A DNA stretch of 64,000 nucleotides, taken from NCBI GenBank assembly GCA_014804425.1, contig JAAUZV010000007.1:127969-191968 (forward strand), given 5' to 3'. The notes under the pieces were generated by a model, which worked only from the letters and a program-made list of their open reading frames with translations, ran no database searches and had not been told where the DNA came from. Shown piece after piece: positions 15,646-26,974 of this stretch. Within the stretch, counting starts at the first letter, position 1. Each line of letters begins with the position of its first letter. The stretch comes from Lachnospiraceae bacterium. GTDB lineage: Bacteria > Bacillota > Clostridia > Lachnospirales > Lachnospiraceae. A program made the position numbers and the translations under genes.

Positions 15646-18237
15646 TTATAATTCTTCATTATCTGTTAAGTCCGCCGATTCCGTATCCTCTAACTTTTCT
15701 ATTACCTCCATATCTTCTACTGTCTTCTCATCCTCGGCTTCAGGAATATTTTGTATCGCATCCTCGATATTATCGTATTCCTGTTCTCCGTCGCTGATTT
15801 TTTCCCTCACCTTGGCAATTTTTGCAACCTTTACGCCGTCGTCTAAATCTATCATCTTTACGCCCGACGTGATTCTCTTTAAGATGGAGATTTCATTCAT
15901 GCGGAGCTGTACGATCGTGCCGCTGTCCGTGATCATCATGATCTCATGATCGTCAGTGACTGCCTTTACTCCCACGACTTCTCCGGTCTTTTCAATGATC
16001 TTATAGCATTTCACACCCTTACCGCCGCGGTGCTGCACGGTGAATTCCTCTAAATAAGTACGTTTTCCGTAGCCGTTTTCGGATACGATCAAAAGTGAAT
16101 CTCCCTGATGATCTAACTGCATACCGACAATCTCATCATTATCATCCAGATTCATACCGATCACACCCATCGAGCTTCTTCCCGTCGCTCTGACGTCTGT
16201 TTCCTTAAACCGGATACACATACCATATTTTGTTACAAGGAAGATTTCCGTATCCCGATCGGTTGTTTTTACTTCGATCAGTTCATCGTCATCACGAAGG
16301 TTGATCGCGATCAATCCGTTCTTTCGCACATTTTGGAATTCCATGATCGGCGTTTTCTTCACAATACCGGTTTTTGTTACCATAAACAGATTTTTATGTT
16401 CCTCATAACCGGAAATCGGTATGATCGCACTGATTTTTTCACCCGGAGAAAGCTGCAAAAGATTAATGATCGCCGTTCCTCTTGCCGTTCTTCCCGCTTC
16501 CGGAATCTCATATGCCTTCAAGCGGTATACCCTGCCGAAATTCGTAAAGAACATGACATAAGTATGTGTCGTCGTCATAAGAAGATCTTCAATATAATCT
16601 TCCTCGATCGTCTTCATTCCCTGAATGCCTTTTCCGCCTCTGTGCTGCGCGCGGAAATTATCGACAGTCATTCGCTTGATATAGCCGATACTCGTCATGG
16701 CAATGACCGTATTCTCCTTCGGGATCATATCCTCCGCATCAATATCAAATACATCGTATCCGATCTTGCTTCTTCTGTCATCCCCATATTTCTCTGCAAT
16801 CGTGGTAATTTCTGTTTTGATGACGCCGAGAAGGAGTTTTTCATCTGCGAGAATTGCTTTCAATTCTTTGATTCTTGCCATTAATTCCTCATGCTCTTTT
16901 TCCAGCTTTTCTCTTTCCAAGCCTGTCAGAGCGCGCAGACGCATATCTACGATCGCCTGTGCCTGCACATCGTCTAAGCCGAAGCGCGCAATGAGGTTTT
17001 CCTTTGCCTCCTGTGTGTTTGCGCTTCCTCTGATGATTTTTATGACCTCATCAATATAATCGAGAGCGATCAACAGACCTTGTAATATATGATCGCGCTC
17101 TTCCGCTTTATTCAAATCATATTTGGTTCTTCTGGTAACGACTTCTTCCTGATGCGCAAGATAATACTGCAGCATATCCAGAAGGTTCATGACCTTCGGC
17201 TGATTATCCACAAGAGCAAGCATGATCACGCCGAAAGAATCCTGCATTTGCGTATGCTTATAAAGCTGATTCATGATGACATTCGGATTGACGTCACGGC
17301 GCAGCTCAATGACGATACGCATACCTTCTCTGTTGGATTCATCGCGAAGGTCTGTAATACCGTCAATCTTCTTTAATTTCACAAGTTCAGCGATCTTTAA
17401 AATCAAATTCGCTTTATTTACCATGTACGGAAGCTCGGTGACAATAATCCGGTTTTTACCGTTTGCCATTGTCTCAATATCCGTAACGGCGCGCACTCTG
17501 ACTTTTCCGCGTCCCGTGCGATATGCCTCTTCGCTTCCCTTTGTTCCGAGAATGATGCCGCCTGTCGGAAAATCCGGCGCTTTGACGATCGGAAGAATTT
17601 CTTCCATATCCGTATCACGGTTTTCCTCAATCCGGTTATCAATAATCTTAACGACCGCCTTGACAATCTCGCGCAGATTGTGAGGCGGTATATTTGTCGC
17701 CATACCGACCGCAATGCCGGACGTACCGTTTACCAACAGATTCGGATAACGGCTCGGCAGAACGGAGGGTTCTTTTTCCGTATCATCAAAGTTCGGTACA
17801 AAATCAACCGTATCTTTATTGATGTCCGCCAAAAGCTCCATGGATATTTTGGAAAGTCTCGCTTCCGTATATCGCATTGCCGCGGCGCCGTCGCCGTCCA
17901 CGGAACCGAAATTTCCATGTCCGTCCACAAGCGGATAACGAGTTGACCATTCCTGCGCCATATTGACCAGCGCACCATAAATGGAACTGTCCCCATGCGG
18001 GTGATATTTACCCATCGTATCACCGACGATACGCGCACATTTACGATGCGGCTTGTCGGGACCGTTATTTAACTCGATCATGGAATAAAGCACACGCCTC
18101 TGTACCGGCTTTAAGCCGTCCCTTACATCGGGAAGCGCTCTTGCCGCAATAACGCTCATCGCATAATCGATATAGGAGTCTTCCATTTTCTTTTTCAGGT
18201 CAACTTCTTCAATTTTATCAAAGATCTGTTCATCCAT
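15646..18237 (-). CDS. gyrA: DNA gyrase subunit A
   Basis: Catalytic A subunit of DNA gyrase, 863 residues, which cuts and rejoins DNA during negative supercoiling. The active-site Tyr is Y123 in [11 protein letters not shown]. The quinolone-determining region reads [10 protein letters not shown], with S84 at the position of E. coli S83 and G88 at the position of E. coli D87; Gly here appears common in Lachnospiraceae and is not in itself evidence of acquired resistance. The C-terminal beta-pinwheel carries QHRGGKG twice (the E. coli GyrA box is QRRGGKG). An acidic tail ends the protein. It follows gyrB by 85 bp and precedes DUF308 by 15 bp. Confidence 0.98.
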   Translation of the reverse strand: MDEQIFDKIEEVDLKKKMEDSYIDYAMSVIAARALPDVRDGLKPVQRRVLYSMIELNNGPDKPHRKCARIVGDTMGKYHPHGDSSIYGALVNMAQEWSTRYPLVDGHGNFGSVDGDGAAAMRYTEARLSKISMELLADINKDTVDFVPNFDDTEKEPSVLPSRYPNLLVNGTSGIAVGMATNIPPHNLREIVKAVVKIIDNRIEENRDTDMEEILPIVKAPDFPTGGIILGTKGSEEAYRTGRGKVRVRAVTDIETMANGKNRIIVTELPYMVNKANLILKIAELVKLKKIDGITDLRDESNREGMRIVIELRRDVNPNVIMNQLYKHTQMQDSFGVIMLALVDNQPKVMNLLDMLQYYLAHQEEVVTRRTKYDLNKAEERDHILQGLLIALDYIDEVIKIIRGSANTQEAKENLIARFGLDDVQAQAIVDMRLRALTGLEREKLEKEHEELMARIKELKAILADEKLLLGVIKTEITTIAEKYGDDRRSKIGYDVFDIDAEDMIPKENTVIAMTSIGYIKRMTVDNFRAQHRGGKGIQGMKTIEEDYIEDLLMTTTHTYVMFFTNFGRVYRLKAYEIPEAGRTARGTAIINLLQLSPGEKISAIIPISGYEEHKNLFMVTKTGIVKKTPIMEFQNVRKNGLIAINLRDDDELIEVKTTDRDTEIFLVTKYGMCIRFKETDVRATGRSSMGVIGMNLDDNDEIVGMQLDHQGDSLLIVSENGYGKRTYLEEFTVQHRGGKGVKCYKIIEKTGEVVGVKAVTDDHEIMMITDSGTIVQLRMNEISILKRITSGVKMIDLDDGVKVAKIAKVREKISDGEQEYDNIEDAIQNIPEAEDEKTVEDMEVIEKLEDTESADLTDNEEL

Positions 18238-18322
18238 ATTTACAAACCATGCCCTTTCATCAACTGCAAGTCGTTACAGCTTCTTATTGGCTTACATATC
18301 AATTTCATTTCACAAAATTTGT

Positions 18323-20263
<1,941 letters not shown>

Positions 20264-20269
20264 TTATGA

Positions 20270-21355
20270 TCAGTTGCTTTCCGCCACTGTTCCTTTTACA
20301 ATTTGGAATACCTTGTTAATGGTAAAACGATTATTTACAAAATCATCAAGACCCGTGCAGGTGATGATCGTCTGAATATCTTTAATATAATTCAAAAGAT
20401 AATTCTGTCTGTTGCTGTCCAACTCAGAAAGAACATCATCTAAAAGCAGCACAGGGGTATCTCCCGTTATTTTTTTGACTAATTCAATTTCCGAGAGTTT
20501 CAAAGACAACGCCGCAGTTCTTTGCTGCCCTTGAGAACCGAATTTTCTGATATCTACATGATCCGCCATAAAAGAAAAATCATCTCTGTGCGGGCCGACC
20601 GTTGTCTGTTTTAAGCGAATATCGACTTCCTGACGGGATTTCATTTTTCTTTCATATTCGTTCACGTCTACATTCGGTTCATAATAAATTTGTATATGCT
20701 CCCTGTCGCCGGAAAGCTGCCTATGTATGTCATAAATGATCTCATTCAGCTGATCAATGAACAATTTCCTGCGTTCTATGATTTTGCTTCCATACGAAAG
20801 GAGCTGAGAATCCCAAATAGACAGCGTATCTTTCAGGTCAGGATTCGTAAACAAATCTTTTAACAGAGAATTTCGCTGGTTTACAATCTTATTGTAATGA
20901 TTAAGATTGTAAAGATAAAATGAATCCAGCTGACAAAGCTCCATATCAATAAAATGTCTTCGTTCAGCGGGACCGTTTTTGATGATCGACAGATCTTCCG
21001 GTGAAAAAAAGACGACATTCAAAAGTCCTAAAAGCTGCGCGGCTTTTTTGATCTTACCTCCATCAATCGCAATACCCTTCGTTTTACTGCTCCGAAGATG
21101 CATATCAATGCGCTGTTCCATACCGTTTTTTTGTAAGATCGTTCTGATATGCGCTTCTTCTTCTCCGAAGCGTATCATATCCTTATCCTTGCTGCCTTTA
21201 TGTGACTTCGTTGTTGCAGAAAGATAAATTGCTTCCAGAATATTTGTTTTACCCTGCGCGTTATCGCCATATAAAATATTTGTTCCTTCATCAAAGGAAA
21301 GCTCTAATTGTTCGTAATTACGAAACTGATTTAATTCCAATGCTTTGATGACCAT
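20270..21355 (-). CDS. recF: DNA replication/repair protein RecF
   Basis: SMC-like ATPase of 361 residues that helps load RecA at gapped DNA. Walker A is GDNAQGKTN near residue 30, the ABC-type signature is GSQGQQRTAALSLKL, and Walker B is VLLLDDVLSELD. The length matches the family. It lies 22 bp after the S4 protein gene and just before gyrB, the canonical Firmicute order. Confidence 0.97.
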   Translation of the reverse strand: MVIKALELNQFRNYEQLELSFDEGTNILYGDNAQGKTNILEAIYLSATTKSHKGSKDKDMIRFGEEEAHIRTILQKNGMEQRIDMHLRSSKTKGIAIDGGKIKKAAQLLGLLNVVFFSPEDLSIIKNGPAERRHFIDMELCQLDSFYLYNLNHYNKIVNQRNSLLKDLFTNPDLKDTLSIWDSQLLSYGSKIIERRKLFIDQLNEIIYDIHRQLSGDREHIQIYYEPNVDVNEYERKMKSRQEVDIRLKQTTVGPHRDDFSFMADHVDIRKFGSQGQQRTAALSLKLSEIELVKKITGDTPVLLLDDVLSELDSNRQNYLLNYIKDIQTIITCTGLDDFVNNRFTINKVFQIVKGTVAESN

Positions 21356-21377
21356 ATGAAAACCAAATCCCGCTCTC

Positions 21378-21596
21378 TTATCTGACGTTTGAAGTTACCG
21401 CGACTTCTTTTCCGTGAAAAGAAAACGTATCACCGTCATATAATTTTCTGCCGCGCTGCAAACTGACTTCTCCGTTGACTTTGACATTTCCTTCCTGAAT
21501 CTCTATTTTTGCATCCAATCCGGAATCTACAAGACCTGCAAGCTTCATTGCCTGCCCAAGCTTAATAAAAGTATCGTTAATCGTTATTTTTTCCAT
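21378..21596 (-). CDS. S4-domain RNA-binding protein (YaaA type)
   Basis: Protein of 72 residues consisting of a single S4 RNA-binding domain (IKLGQAMKLAGLVDSGLDAK...VKVNGEVSLQRGRKLYDGD). It corresponds to the small protein encoded between dnaN and recF in Bacillus and Clostridia (YaaA/RlbA), probably binding rRNA or ribosome-associated RNA. AGGG lies five bases before the ATG. Confidence 0.93.
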   Translation of the reverse strand: MEKITINDTFIKLGQAMKLAGLVDSGLDAKIEIQEGNVKVNGEVSLQRGRKLYDGDTFSFHGKEVAVTSNVR

Positions 21597-21615
21597 TTTT
21601 TCCCTAATTATTCTT

Positions 21616-22725
21616 TTATTGAACCGTGGTAAAGTTGACAGGAAGAATCATATAAATATAATTTTCCTTTGCATCTCTGATAAAACAGGGCGCTTTCGCA
21701 CTGACTAAATAAATATCAATATCATCATCATCAATAACCTTAAGCGCATCGATCAAAAAATTCGGATTGAAACCGATCATCATATCCTTACCGGATTTTT
21801 GAATATCAATATCCTCATTCATACTTCCGATAATGGAATTGATCTTTAATTCCATCACGCCGTCAAGAATATTAATAATGATCGGCTTTTTATCGCCTTC
21901 CTTGACAAGCAGCGTCGCACGGTCGATACATTCCAGCAGCACCCGCTTATTTACGGTTACTTTTGTCTCATAATCATTGCTGAGCATCTGCTCGATACGC
22001 AGATATTCTCCTTCGATCAGCCTCGATACCACGACTGTTTTGTCAAATTCAAATACAATATGTCTGTCCATGAAGAAAATATGAACATCTTTATCAACAT
22101 CTCCGGGAAGAATTTTACTGATCTCACTCAAGGTTTTTCCCGGAACGATTACCTTTTTGTGTGGATATGAATTTTTTAACGTAATATTGCGAATAGATAC
22201 ACGGTGGCCGTCAAGCGAAACAACCTTTAATTTATCATCCGTGATCTCAAATAATTCTCCGCTCATGATCTTGTTCGTATCATTATCAGAAATTGAGAAG
22301 ATCGTTTGTCTGACAACTTCCTTCAAAGAAAATTGAGACAAAAGGATGGAATCATTTCTCTCAATCGAAGGGAGATAAGAAAAATCTTCTCCGGATTTAC
22401 CGATGATATTAAATTTTGCCTTTTCACATGTGATCGTTGTTTTATAATTCGCATCCGTCTCAACTGTAATATCATTGTCCGGAAGCTTACGCACAATATC
22501 AAGAAAAATTTTTGCATCCAAAGCAATGATTCCTTTTTCCACAATATTACCCTGAATGACGGTCTCTATGCCAAGCTCCATATCGTTTGCCGTTAAGGTG
22601 ATATTTCCTTTTGTCGTGTCTACAAGGATGCATTCTAAGATGGACATCGTCGTCTTATTCGGTACCGCTTTGGAAACTGTCTGGACACCGGCTAAGAGGT
22701 TTGCTTTAGAACATACAAATTTCAT
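21616..22725 (-). CDS. dnaN: DNA polymerase III sliding clamp (beta subunit)
   Basis: Sliding clamp of 369 residues that tethers the replicative polymerase to DNA and recruits repair partners. The usual N-terminal MKFVCSKANLLAGVQTVSKAV, the central domains and the C-terminal motif YMILPVNFTTVQ are present. AGGGAG lies ten bases before the ATG. It is transcribed leftward behind dnaA across a 219-bp gap that contains DnaA boxes and a possible -10 (TATAAT, 22846-22841), consistent with control by DnaA. Confidence 0.98.
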   Translation of the reverse strand: MKFVCSKANLLAGVQTVSKAVPNKTTMSILECILVDTTKGNITLTANDMELGIETVIQGNIVEKGIIALDAKIFLDIVRKLPDNDITVETDANYKTTITCEKAKFNIIGKSGEDFSYLPSIERNDSILLSQFSLKEVVRQTIFSISDNDTNKIMSGELFEITDDKLKVVSLDGHRVSIRNITLKNSYPHKKVIVPGKTLSEISKILPGDVDKDVHIFFMDRHIVFEFDKTVVVSRLIEGEYLRIEQMLSNDYETKVTVNKRVLLECIDRATLLVKEGDKKPIIINILDGVMELKINSIIGSMNEDIDIQKSGKDMMIGFNPNFLIDALKVIDDDDIDIYLVSAKAPCFIRDAKENYIYMILPVNFTTVQ

Positions 22726-22815
22726 TTCAGAAAAACTCCCTTCTTTGTGTGCTGGGCAAGGCCCATAACGGATAATGATATTAAAGATTTATTTCGTATC
22801 AATAATAATAATCGC

Positions 22816-22832
22816 TGTGGAAATGTGGATAA
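22816..22832. other. DnaA boxes in the dnaA-dnaN gap (oriC, second part)
   Basis: TGTGGATAA at 22824-22832 is an exact complement of the consensus box TTATCCACA, and TGTGGAAAT abuts it at 22816-22824. They sit in the AT-rich 219-bp gap between dnaA and dnaN. With the cluster upstream of dnaA they would form a bipartite origin like that of B. subtilis. The boxes also lie just downstream of the candidate dnaN -10, so DnaA may autoregulate dnaN. Confidence 0.7.
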
Positions 22833-22944
22833 CCTATTCTATTATACTAAATATCAAACAAAATTTCCACGTAAAAGTTGTGAAAACAGACCATATTTTA
22901 TGTGTTTAAGGTAAAGTTGTTCACATTTTCCTTACTTTTCAAGC

Positions 22945-24342
22945 TTAAACAGGGTTGATCTTTTTCTTGATGATGTCTATTTTAGCGGCCATTTCGCTGT
23001 TATTTTCCACTTCTGCCGCGATTTTATTGATTCCGTGGATGACAGTCGTGTGATCCTTCTTACTCAGCAATTTTGCAATTGCAATCAGGGATGTTTCCGT
23101 CATGGTACGGCATAAATACATACAGATCTGTCTCGGAAGGACAAATTCTGAGTTTCGTTTTTTAGACATGATATCATCCGGGCTGATCGCAAAATGCTCC
23201 GCAACGACTTCTATAATATAAGAAGGTGTCACTTCACGGGCATGATTGGGTGAAATAATGTCCTTTAATGCGTTTTTGGCCAGATCTAAGGTAAGCTCCT
23301 CTTTTCTGATTTTGGAATAAGCGATTACCTTATTTAAGGAGCCTTCCAGTTCTCTGATATTTGAAGTAACGTTTTCAGCAATATACTGAATAATGGTGTC
23401 GTCTATTTTATGATAATAGGTTTCCGCATTTTTCAGCAGGATCGCAACACGCGTTTCATAGTCAGGAGCACCGATATCCGCAGAAAGACCGGATATAAAA
23501 CGGGAACGAAAACGTTCATCTAAGGTTTCCATATCCTTTGGCGGTTTATCAGAGGAGATGACAATCTGCTTTCCTGCCTCATGAAGAACGTTAAATGTAT
23601 GGAAAAATTCTTCCTGCGTACTTTCTTTTCCTATGATAAATTGAATATCATCAATTAAAAGAACATCCACCGTACGGTATTTTTCACGAAGCTTAATCAT
23701 CATATTGGCGTCACCGCTTCGGATGGACTGGATCACTTCGTTCATGAATTGCTCGGAAGTTACATAGAGTACGATCTTGTTTGGGTTTTGTTCTAATATA
23801 AAGTGTCCGATGGAATGCATCAGATGCGTTTTTCCTAGTCCGGGACCTCCATACAGATAAAGAGGATTGTAAGCTTCTCCCGGAGATTCCGCAACAGCGA
23901 GCGCAGCGGACTGCGCAAGCTTATTATTGTTACCCACGACAAAAGTTTCAAAAGTATATTTGGAATTTAAGTTTGCATTTTCATGCTTGATATTGTATAT
24001 ATTTCCTTTTTCAGTGCGTTTTGGCAAAGCTTCGTTTTCTTCCGTCTGAATATCTTTTTCCAATACAAATTTAATATCGTATTCATGGTTCATGAATTCC
24101 GATATTGTCACCTGAAAAAAGTTTTTATACTTATTATTAATGTATTCTAAGGCAAGAGAATTATCGGCATTGGTGCCGGTAATGAGAGCAATGATCACAC
24201 CATTTTCCTCATGATGAAACGAAAGAGGAGAAATCCATGTGTTAAATGCGATATTAGATACATTATATTCTGTTTTGACAGTTTCTTTGATCTTTTCCCA
24301 GTTTTCTATTAATTTCTGTTCATGATCTGAGCGAGAAGCCAT
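22945..24342 (-). CDS. dnaA: Chromosomal replication initiator DnaA
   Basis: Initiator ATPase of 465 residues. It has an N-terminal interaction domain (NWEKIKETVKTEYNVSNIAFNTW), a linker to about residue 125, an AAA+ domain with Walker A GGPGLGKTH and Walker B LLIDDIQF, and a C-terminal DNA-binding domain with the signature DHTTVIHGINK. It binds the DnaA boxes on both sides of its own gene. No strong RBS precedes the ATG (GGGATTTTGGA only). The gene faces away from rpmH across the main origin region. Confidence 0.98.
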   Translation of the reverse strand: MASRSDHEQKLIENWEKIKETVKTEYNVSNIAFNTWISPLSFHHEENGVIIALITGTNADNSLALEYINNKYKNFFQVTISEFMNHEYDIKFVLEKDIQTEENEALPKRTEKGNIYNIKHENANLNSKYTFETFVVGNNNKLAQSAALAVAESPGEAYNPLYLYGGPGLGKTHLMHSIGHFILEQNPNKIVLYVTSEQFMNEVIQSIRSGDANMMIKLREKYRTVDVLLIDDIQFIIGKESTQEEFFHTFNVLHEAGKQIVISSDKPPKDMETLDERFRSRFISGLSADIGAPDYETRVAILLKNAETYYHKIDDTIIQYIAENVTSNIRELEGSLNKVIAYSKIRKEELTLDLAKNALKDIISPNHAREVTPSYIIEVVAEHFAISPDDIMSKKRNSEFVLPRQICMYLCRTMTETSLIAIAKLLSKKDHTTVIHGINKIAAEVENNSEMAAKIDIIKKKINPV

Positions 24343-24387
24343 TCCAAAATCCCATACTTTCTATGATTTCATATTATTATTACTATT

Positions 24388-24416
24388 ATATTAAATGAAA
24401 GTATTGAAAAAAGCAA
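24388..24416 (-). promoter_or_regulatory. Candidate dnaA promoter
   Basis: Reading leftward, TTGCTT (24416-24411) and TAATAT (24393-24388) are 17 bp apart; an overlapping TATAAT (24390-24385) would give a 20-bp spacer. It lies about 45 bp before the dnaA ATG. Confidence 0.35.
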
Positions 24417-24479
24417 TCGGAAAGAATCATACACAGCCTGATTGTCCATCAATCTAAAAGTTAACATAAAAGTAAGTTA

Positions 24480-24640
24480 TTATGTTTCATCTGTGTATAA
24501 CCTTCAGGAAAAACATAAACAATTTCCACGAACCTAAAATGGAATTCATGAAGTGATCCATTTAATTATACACGAAATATAAAATAGTTATCCACAAGAT
24601 ATAAACAAATTGTGGATAATATTATGTAAAGTGGATAAAT
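24480..24640. other. Replication origin oriC, main DnaA-box cluster
   Basis: Five DnaA-box-like sites are visible: TGTGTATAA (24492-24500), TTATACACG (24566-24574), consensus TTATCCACA (24588-24596), its complement TGTGGATAA (24611-24619) and AGTGGATAA (24630-24638). They lie in the 545-bp gap between the divergent dnaA and rpmH genes. The surrounding sequence is very AT-rich, especially 24640-24780, where unwinding could start. Apart from the two promoters, nothing else was seen in the gap. Confidence 0.85.
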
Positions 24641-24776
24641 TAAGATTTTTTTGTGATACCGCAATATTTAGTCCATAAAATCATAATTGATAACTAGATA
24701 TGGAAATTGGACAAAATCACGAATTTTAATAGGATTTTTCGTGTTTTTTATAATTTCTAAAATTTGAAAAATTGTA

Positions 24777-24805
24777 TTGACGTGGATATTTTCTTCTTAT
24801 ATAAT
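24777..24805 (+). promoter_or_regulatory. Promoter of the rpmH-rnpA operon
   Basis: TTGACG (24777-24782), a 17-bp spacer and consensus TATAAT (24800-24805), placing transcription about 75 bp before rpmH. Confidence 0.85.
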
Positions 24806-24887
24806 TGTAACGATTGTTTTTCAATATCGCAAAATAGAATACCTGTTTCCATAAAAACGGTAACATGATAAGGAGGTGTATCGCACT

Positions 24888-25022
24888 ATGAAGATGACGT
24901 TTCAGCCTAAGAATAGACAGAGAAAGAAAGTTCACGGTTTTCGTTCCAGAATGAGTACGCCGGGCGGAAGAAAAGTATTGGCAGCCAGACGTGCAAAAGG
25001 AAGAAAGAGACTGTCAGCATAA
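24888..25022 (+). CDS. rpmH: Ribosomal protein bL34
   Basis: Protein of 44 residues with the family-typical sequence [19 protein letters not shown] and a basic C terminus ([12 protein letters not shown]). It is a structural protein of the large ribosomal subunit. AAGGAGG lies 9-10 bases before the ATG. It starts the rightward origin-side operon and is followed by a hairpin that probably lets only part of transcription continue into rnpA. Confidence 0.98.
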   Translation: MKMTFQPKNRQRKKVHGFRSRMSTPGGRKVLAARRAKGRKRLSA

Positions 25023-25048
25023 AAAAGAGTGCTCTGCACTCTTTTTTA
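25023..25048 (+). terminator. Terminator/attenuator after rpmH
   Basis: AAGAGTGC-TCT-GCACTCTT with a following T-run. Its position between rpmH and rnpA suggests partial termination, so that bL34 is made in excess over RnpA. Confidence 0.8.
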
Positions 25049-25075
25049 TTAAATTAATCAGTAGGAAAGCTCAAT

Positions 25076-25414
25076 ATGATGAAGTTTTCGGATTCCTTAA
25101 AAAAGAACAGGGATTTTCAGAATGTGTATCAAAACGGTAGATCCTATGCCAACAAATATCTGGTAATGTATGTATTGAAAAACAATCTTGGTACGAATAG
25201 AATCGGAATCTCTGTCAGTAAAAAAGTCGGAAACAGTGTGGTAAGGCATCGCCTGACACGTCTGGTCCGCGAAATTTACAGACTACATGAGGAAATGTTT
25301 AATAGTGGTTTAGACATTGTAGTCGTGGCACGAGTGAATGCGAAATCCATATTATACACGGATATGGAAAGTGCCTTACTTCATCTTGCAAAGCTTCACA
25401 AAATTTTAAAGTGA
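25076..25414 (+). CDS. rnpA: Ribonuclease P protein component
   Basis: Protein of 112 residues that binds the catalytic RNase P RNA and assists 5' processing of tRNA precursors. The conserved RNR-type basic helix is seen in KKVGNSVVRHRLTRLVREIYR. Two tandem ATGs (25076 and 25079) follow GTAGGAAAG; either may be used. It lies between rpmH and yidD in the universal order. Confidence 0.96.
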   Translation: MMKFSDSLKKNRDFQNVYQNGRSYANKYLVMYVLKNNLGTNRIGISVSKKVGNSVVRHRLTRLVREIYRLHEEMFNSGLDIVVVARVNAKSILYTDMESALLHLAKLHKILK

Positions 25415-25428
25415 AGTAATTCGTAATC

Positions 25429-25641
25429 ATGATGAAAAAAATGTTGATTGGACTGATCAAACTTTATAGAAAGTATATTTCTCCGCTTAAGCGTACGAAA
25501 TGTCCTTATTTTCCGTCCTGTTCCGAGTATGGGCTTCAGGCTGTAGAAAAATACGGGGCACTCAAAGGAGGAGCGCTTGCTGTATGGAGAATTTTAAGGT
25601 GTAATCCTTTTTCGAAGGGTGGTTATGATCCGGTACCTTGA
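25429..25641 (+). CDS. yidD: Membrane protein insertion efficiency factor YidD
   Basis: Protein of 70 residues with an N-terminal amphipathic helix ([15 protein letters not shown]) and the conserved core [24 protein letters not shown]. It is peripherally membrane-bound and helps YidC-dependent insertion. It starts 14 bp after rnpA. Its TGA overlaps a non-functional TTG that opens the yidC frame. Confidence 0.95.
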   Translation: MMKKMLIGLIKLYRKYISPLKRTKCPYFPSCSEYGLQAVEKYGALKGGALAVWRILRCNPFSKGGYDPVP

Positions 25642-25664
25642 TCAGTCTGATAGGAGGAAAACAA

Positions 25665-26942
25665 GTGGCAGATATTTTATTAACCTCGAACTCTACACCG
25701 ATCTTTAAGTATATCGTGTGGGTCCTTGGCAAGATCATCAATATTATTTTTGAATTTCTTTATCTGATTCATATTCCGAATATCGGTCTTGCCATTGTTC
25801 TTTTTACCATTGTGATCTATATGCTGATGATGCCGCTTACGATTAAGCAGCAGAAATTTTCTAAGCTGTCTGCAAGAATGAATCCTGAAATTCAGGCAAT
25901 TCAAAAAAAGTATAAGGGAAAAACGGATCAGCAGTCCATGATGGCAATGAATCAGGAGACGCGTGCTGTCTATGCAAAGTACGGTGTATCTCCTTCGGGA
26001 AGCTGTCTGCAGCTATTGATCCAGTTACCCGTATTGTTTGCTTTGTATCGCGTTATTTATCAGATGCCTGCATATGTTACAAAAATCAGAGAATGCTTTG
26101 ATGGATTTGTGCAGACTCTCGGAAGAAATGATATTGCCTTTTTTCAGGAAAATGTCAGCAGCTTCGTATATTATAGGAAGCAGTTTACGGAATCTGCTCT
26201 TGCAGGTACGAAATACGGGAATATTCAGAACAGCTTTATTGACGTATTAAATCGGGCGAGCAGCTCGGACTGGGATAAAATCATTGAACAATACGGAAGT
26301 TCCGCTGCAAGTGTCAATGAGAGTCTGATGAAATACAATAATTTCCTCGGATTAAATATCGGAGATTCTCCGTCTGCCATTATTCGTAATGCAATCAACA
26401 GCGGCGCATGGCTGCTTGTTATTATGGCAGTGCTGATTCCGATTCTTTCTGCAATCACCCAGTGGGTAAATATTAAGCTTGCGCCTCAGCCGGAGACAAA
26501 TAATAACAATCAGGAACAGAGTCCAATGATGGCCTCCATGAAGACCATGAACATGATCATGCCGATCATGTCCGCAGTTTTTTGTTATACGCTTCCTGCC
26601 GGTATGGGTATTTACTGGATTGCAAGCGCACTTGTCCGTACCGTACAGCAGATCGTCATCAATAAGCATCTCAATAAGATTGATGTGGATGAGATGATGA
26701 AAAAGAATATCGAAAAATATAATGAAAAAATGAAGCGTATGGGTCTTCCTGCTCAACAGCTTAACAATACTGCGAAGCTGAATACCAGAAGTGTGGAAAC
26801 ACAAAAACCGCAGCGTTCCAAAGAGGAAAAAGAAGAAGCGATCAAAAAAGCAACGGAATACTATAACAATAATGCAAAGCCGGGCAGCCTGACAGCAAAG
26901 GCAAATATGGTAAAGCAGTATAATGAAAAGAATAATAAATAG
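25665..26942 (+). CDS. yidC: Membrane protein insertase YidC/Oxa1/SpoIIIJ
   Basis: Insertase of 425 residues without the large periplasmic domain of Gram-negative YidC. The conserved hydrophobic core runs from PNIGLAIVLFTIVIYMLMMPLTIKQQKF through LQLLIQLPVLFALYRVIY to MNMIMPIMSAVFCYTLPAGMGIYWIAS, and the tail is highly charged. I start at the GTG at 25665, which has AGGAGG seven bases upstream; the frame is open to a TTG at 25638 without an RBS. A hydrophilic stretch of about 90 residues (ECFDGFVQTLGRN to KYNNFLGLNIG) lies between the membrane segments and is longer than in B. subtilis SpoIIIJ (comparison from memory). Confidence 0.95.
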   Translation: MADILLTSNSTPIFKYIVWVLGKIINIIFEFLYLIHIPNIGLAIVLFTIVIYMLMMPLTIKQQKFSKLSARMNPEIQAIQKKYKGKTDQQSMMAMNQETRAVYAKYGVSPSGSCLQLLIQLPVLFALYRVIYQMPAYVTKIRECFDGFVQTLGRNDIAFFQENVSSFVYYRKQFTESALAGTKYGNIQNSFIDVLNRASSSDWDKIIEQYGSSAASVNESLMKYNNFLGLNIGDSPSAIIRNAINSGAWLLVIMAVLIPILSAITQWVNIKLAPQPETNNNNQEQSPMMASMKTMNMIMPIMSAVFCYTLPAGMGIYWIASALVRTVQQIVINKHLNKIDVDEMMKKNIEKYNEKMKRMGLPAQQLNNTAKLNTRSVETQKPQRSKEEKEEAIKKATEYYNNNAKPGSLTAKANMVKQYNEKNNK

Positions 26943-26974
26943 TTAGGATTATTTGGGAAGAAAGGATATGTGAA

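Noticed and set aside
17600-18100. Gly at the E. coli GyrA D87 position as acquired quinolone resistance
   Set aside because: The surrounding sequence [17 protein letters not shown] appears to be the normal form in this bacterial family, so resistance cannot be claimed from it.
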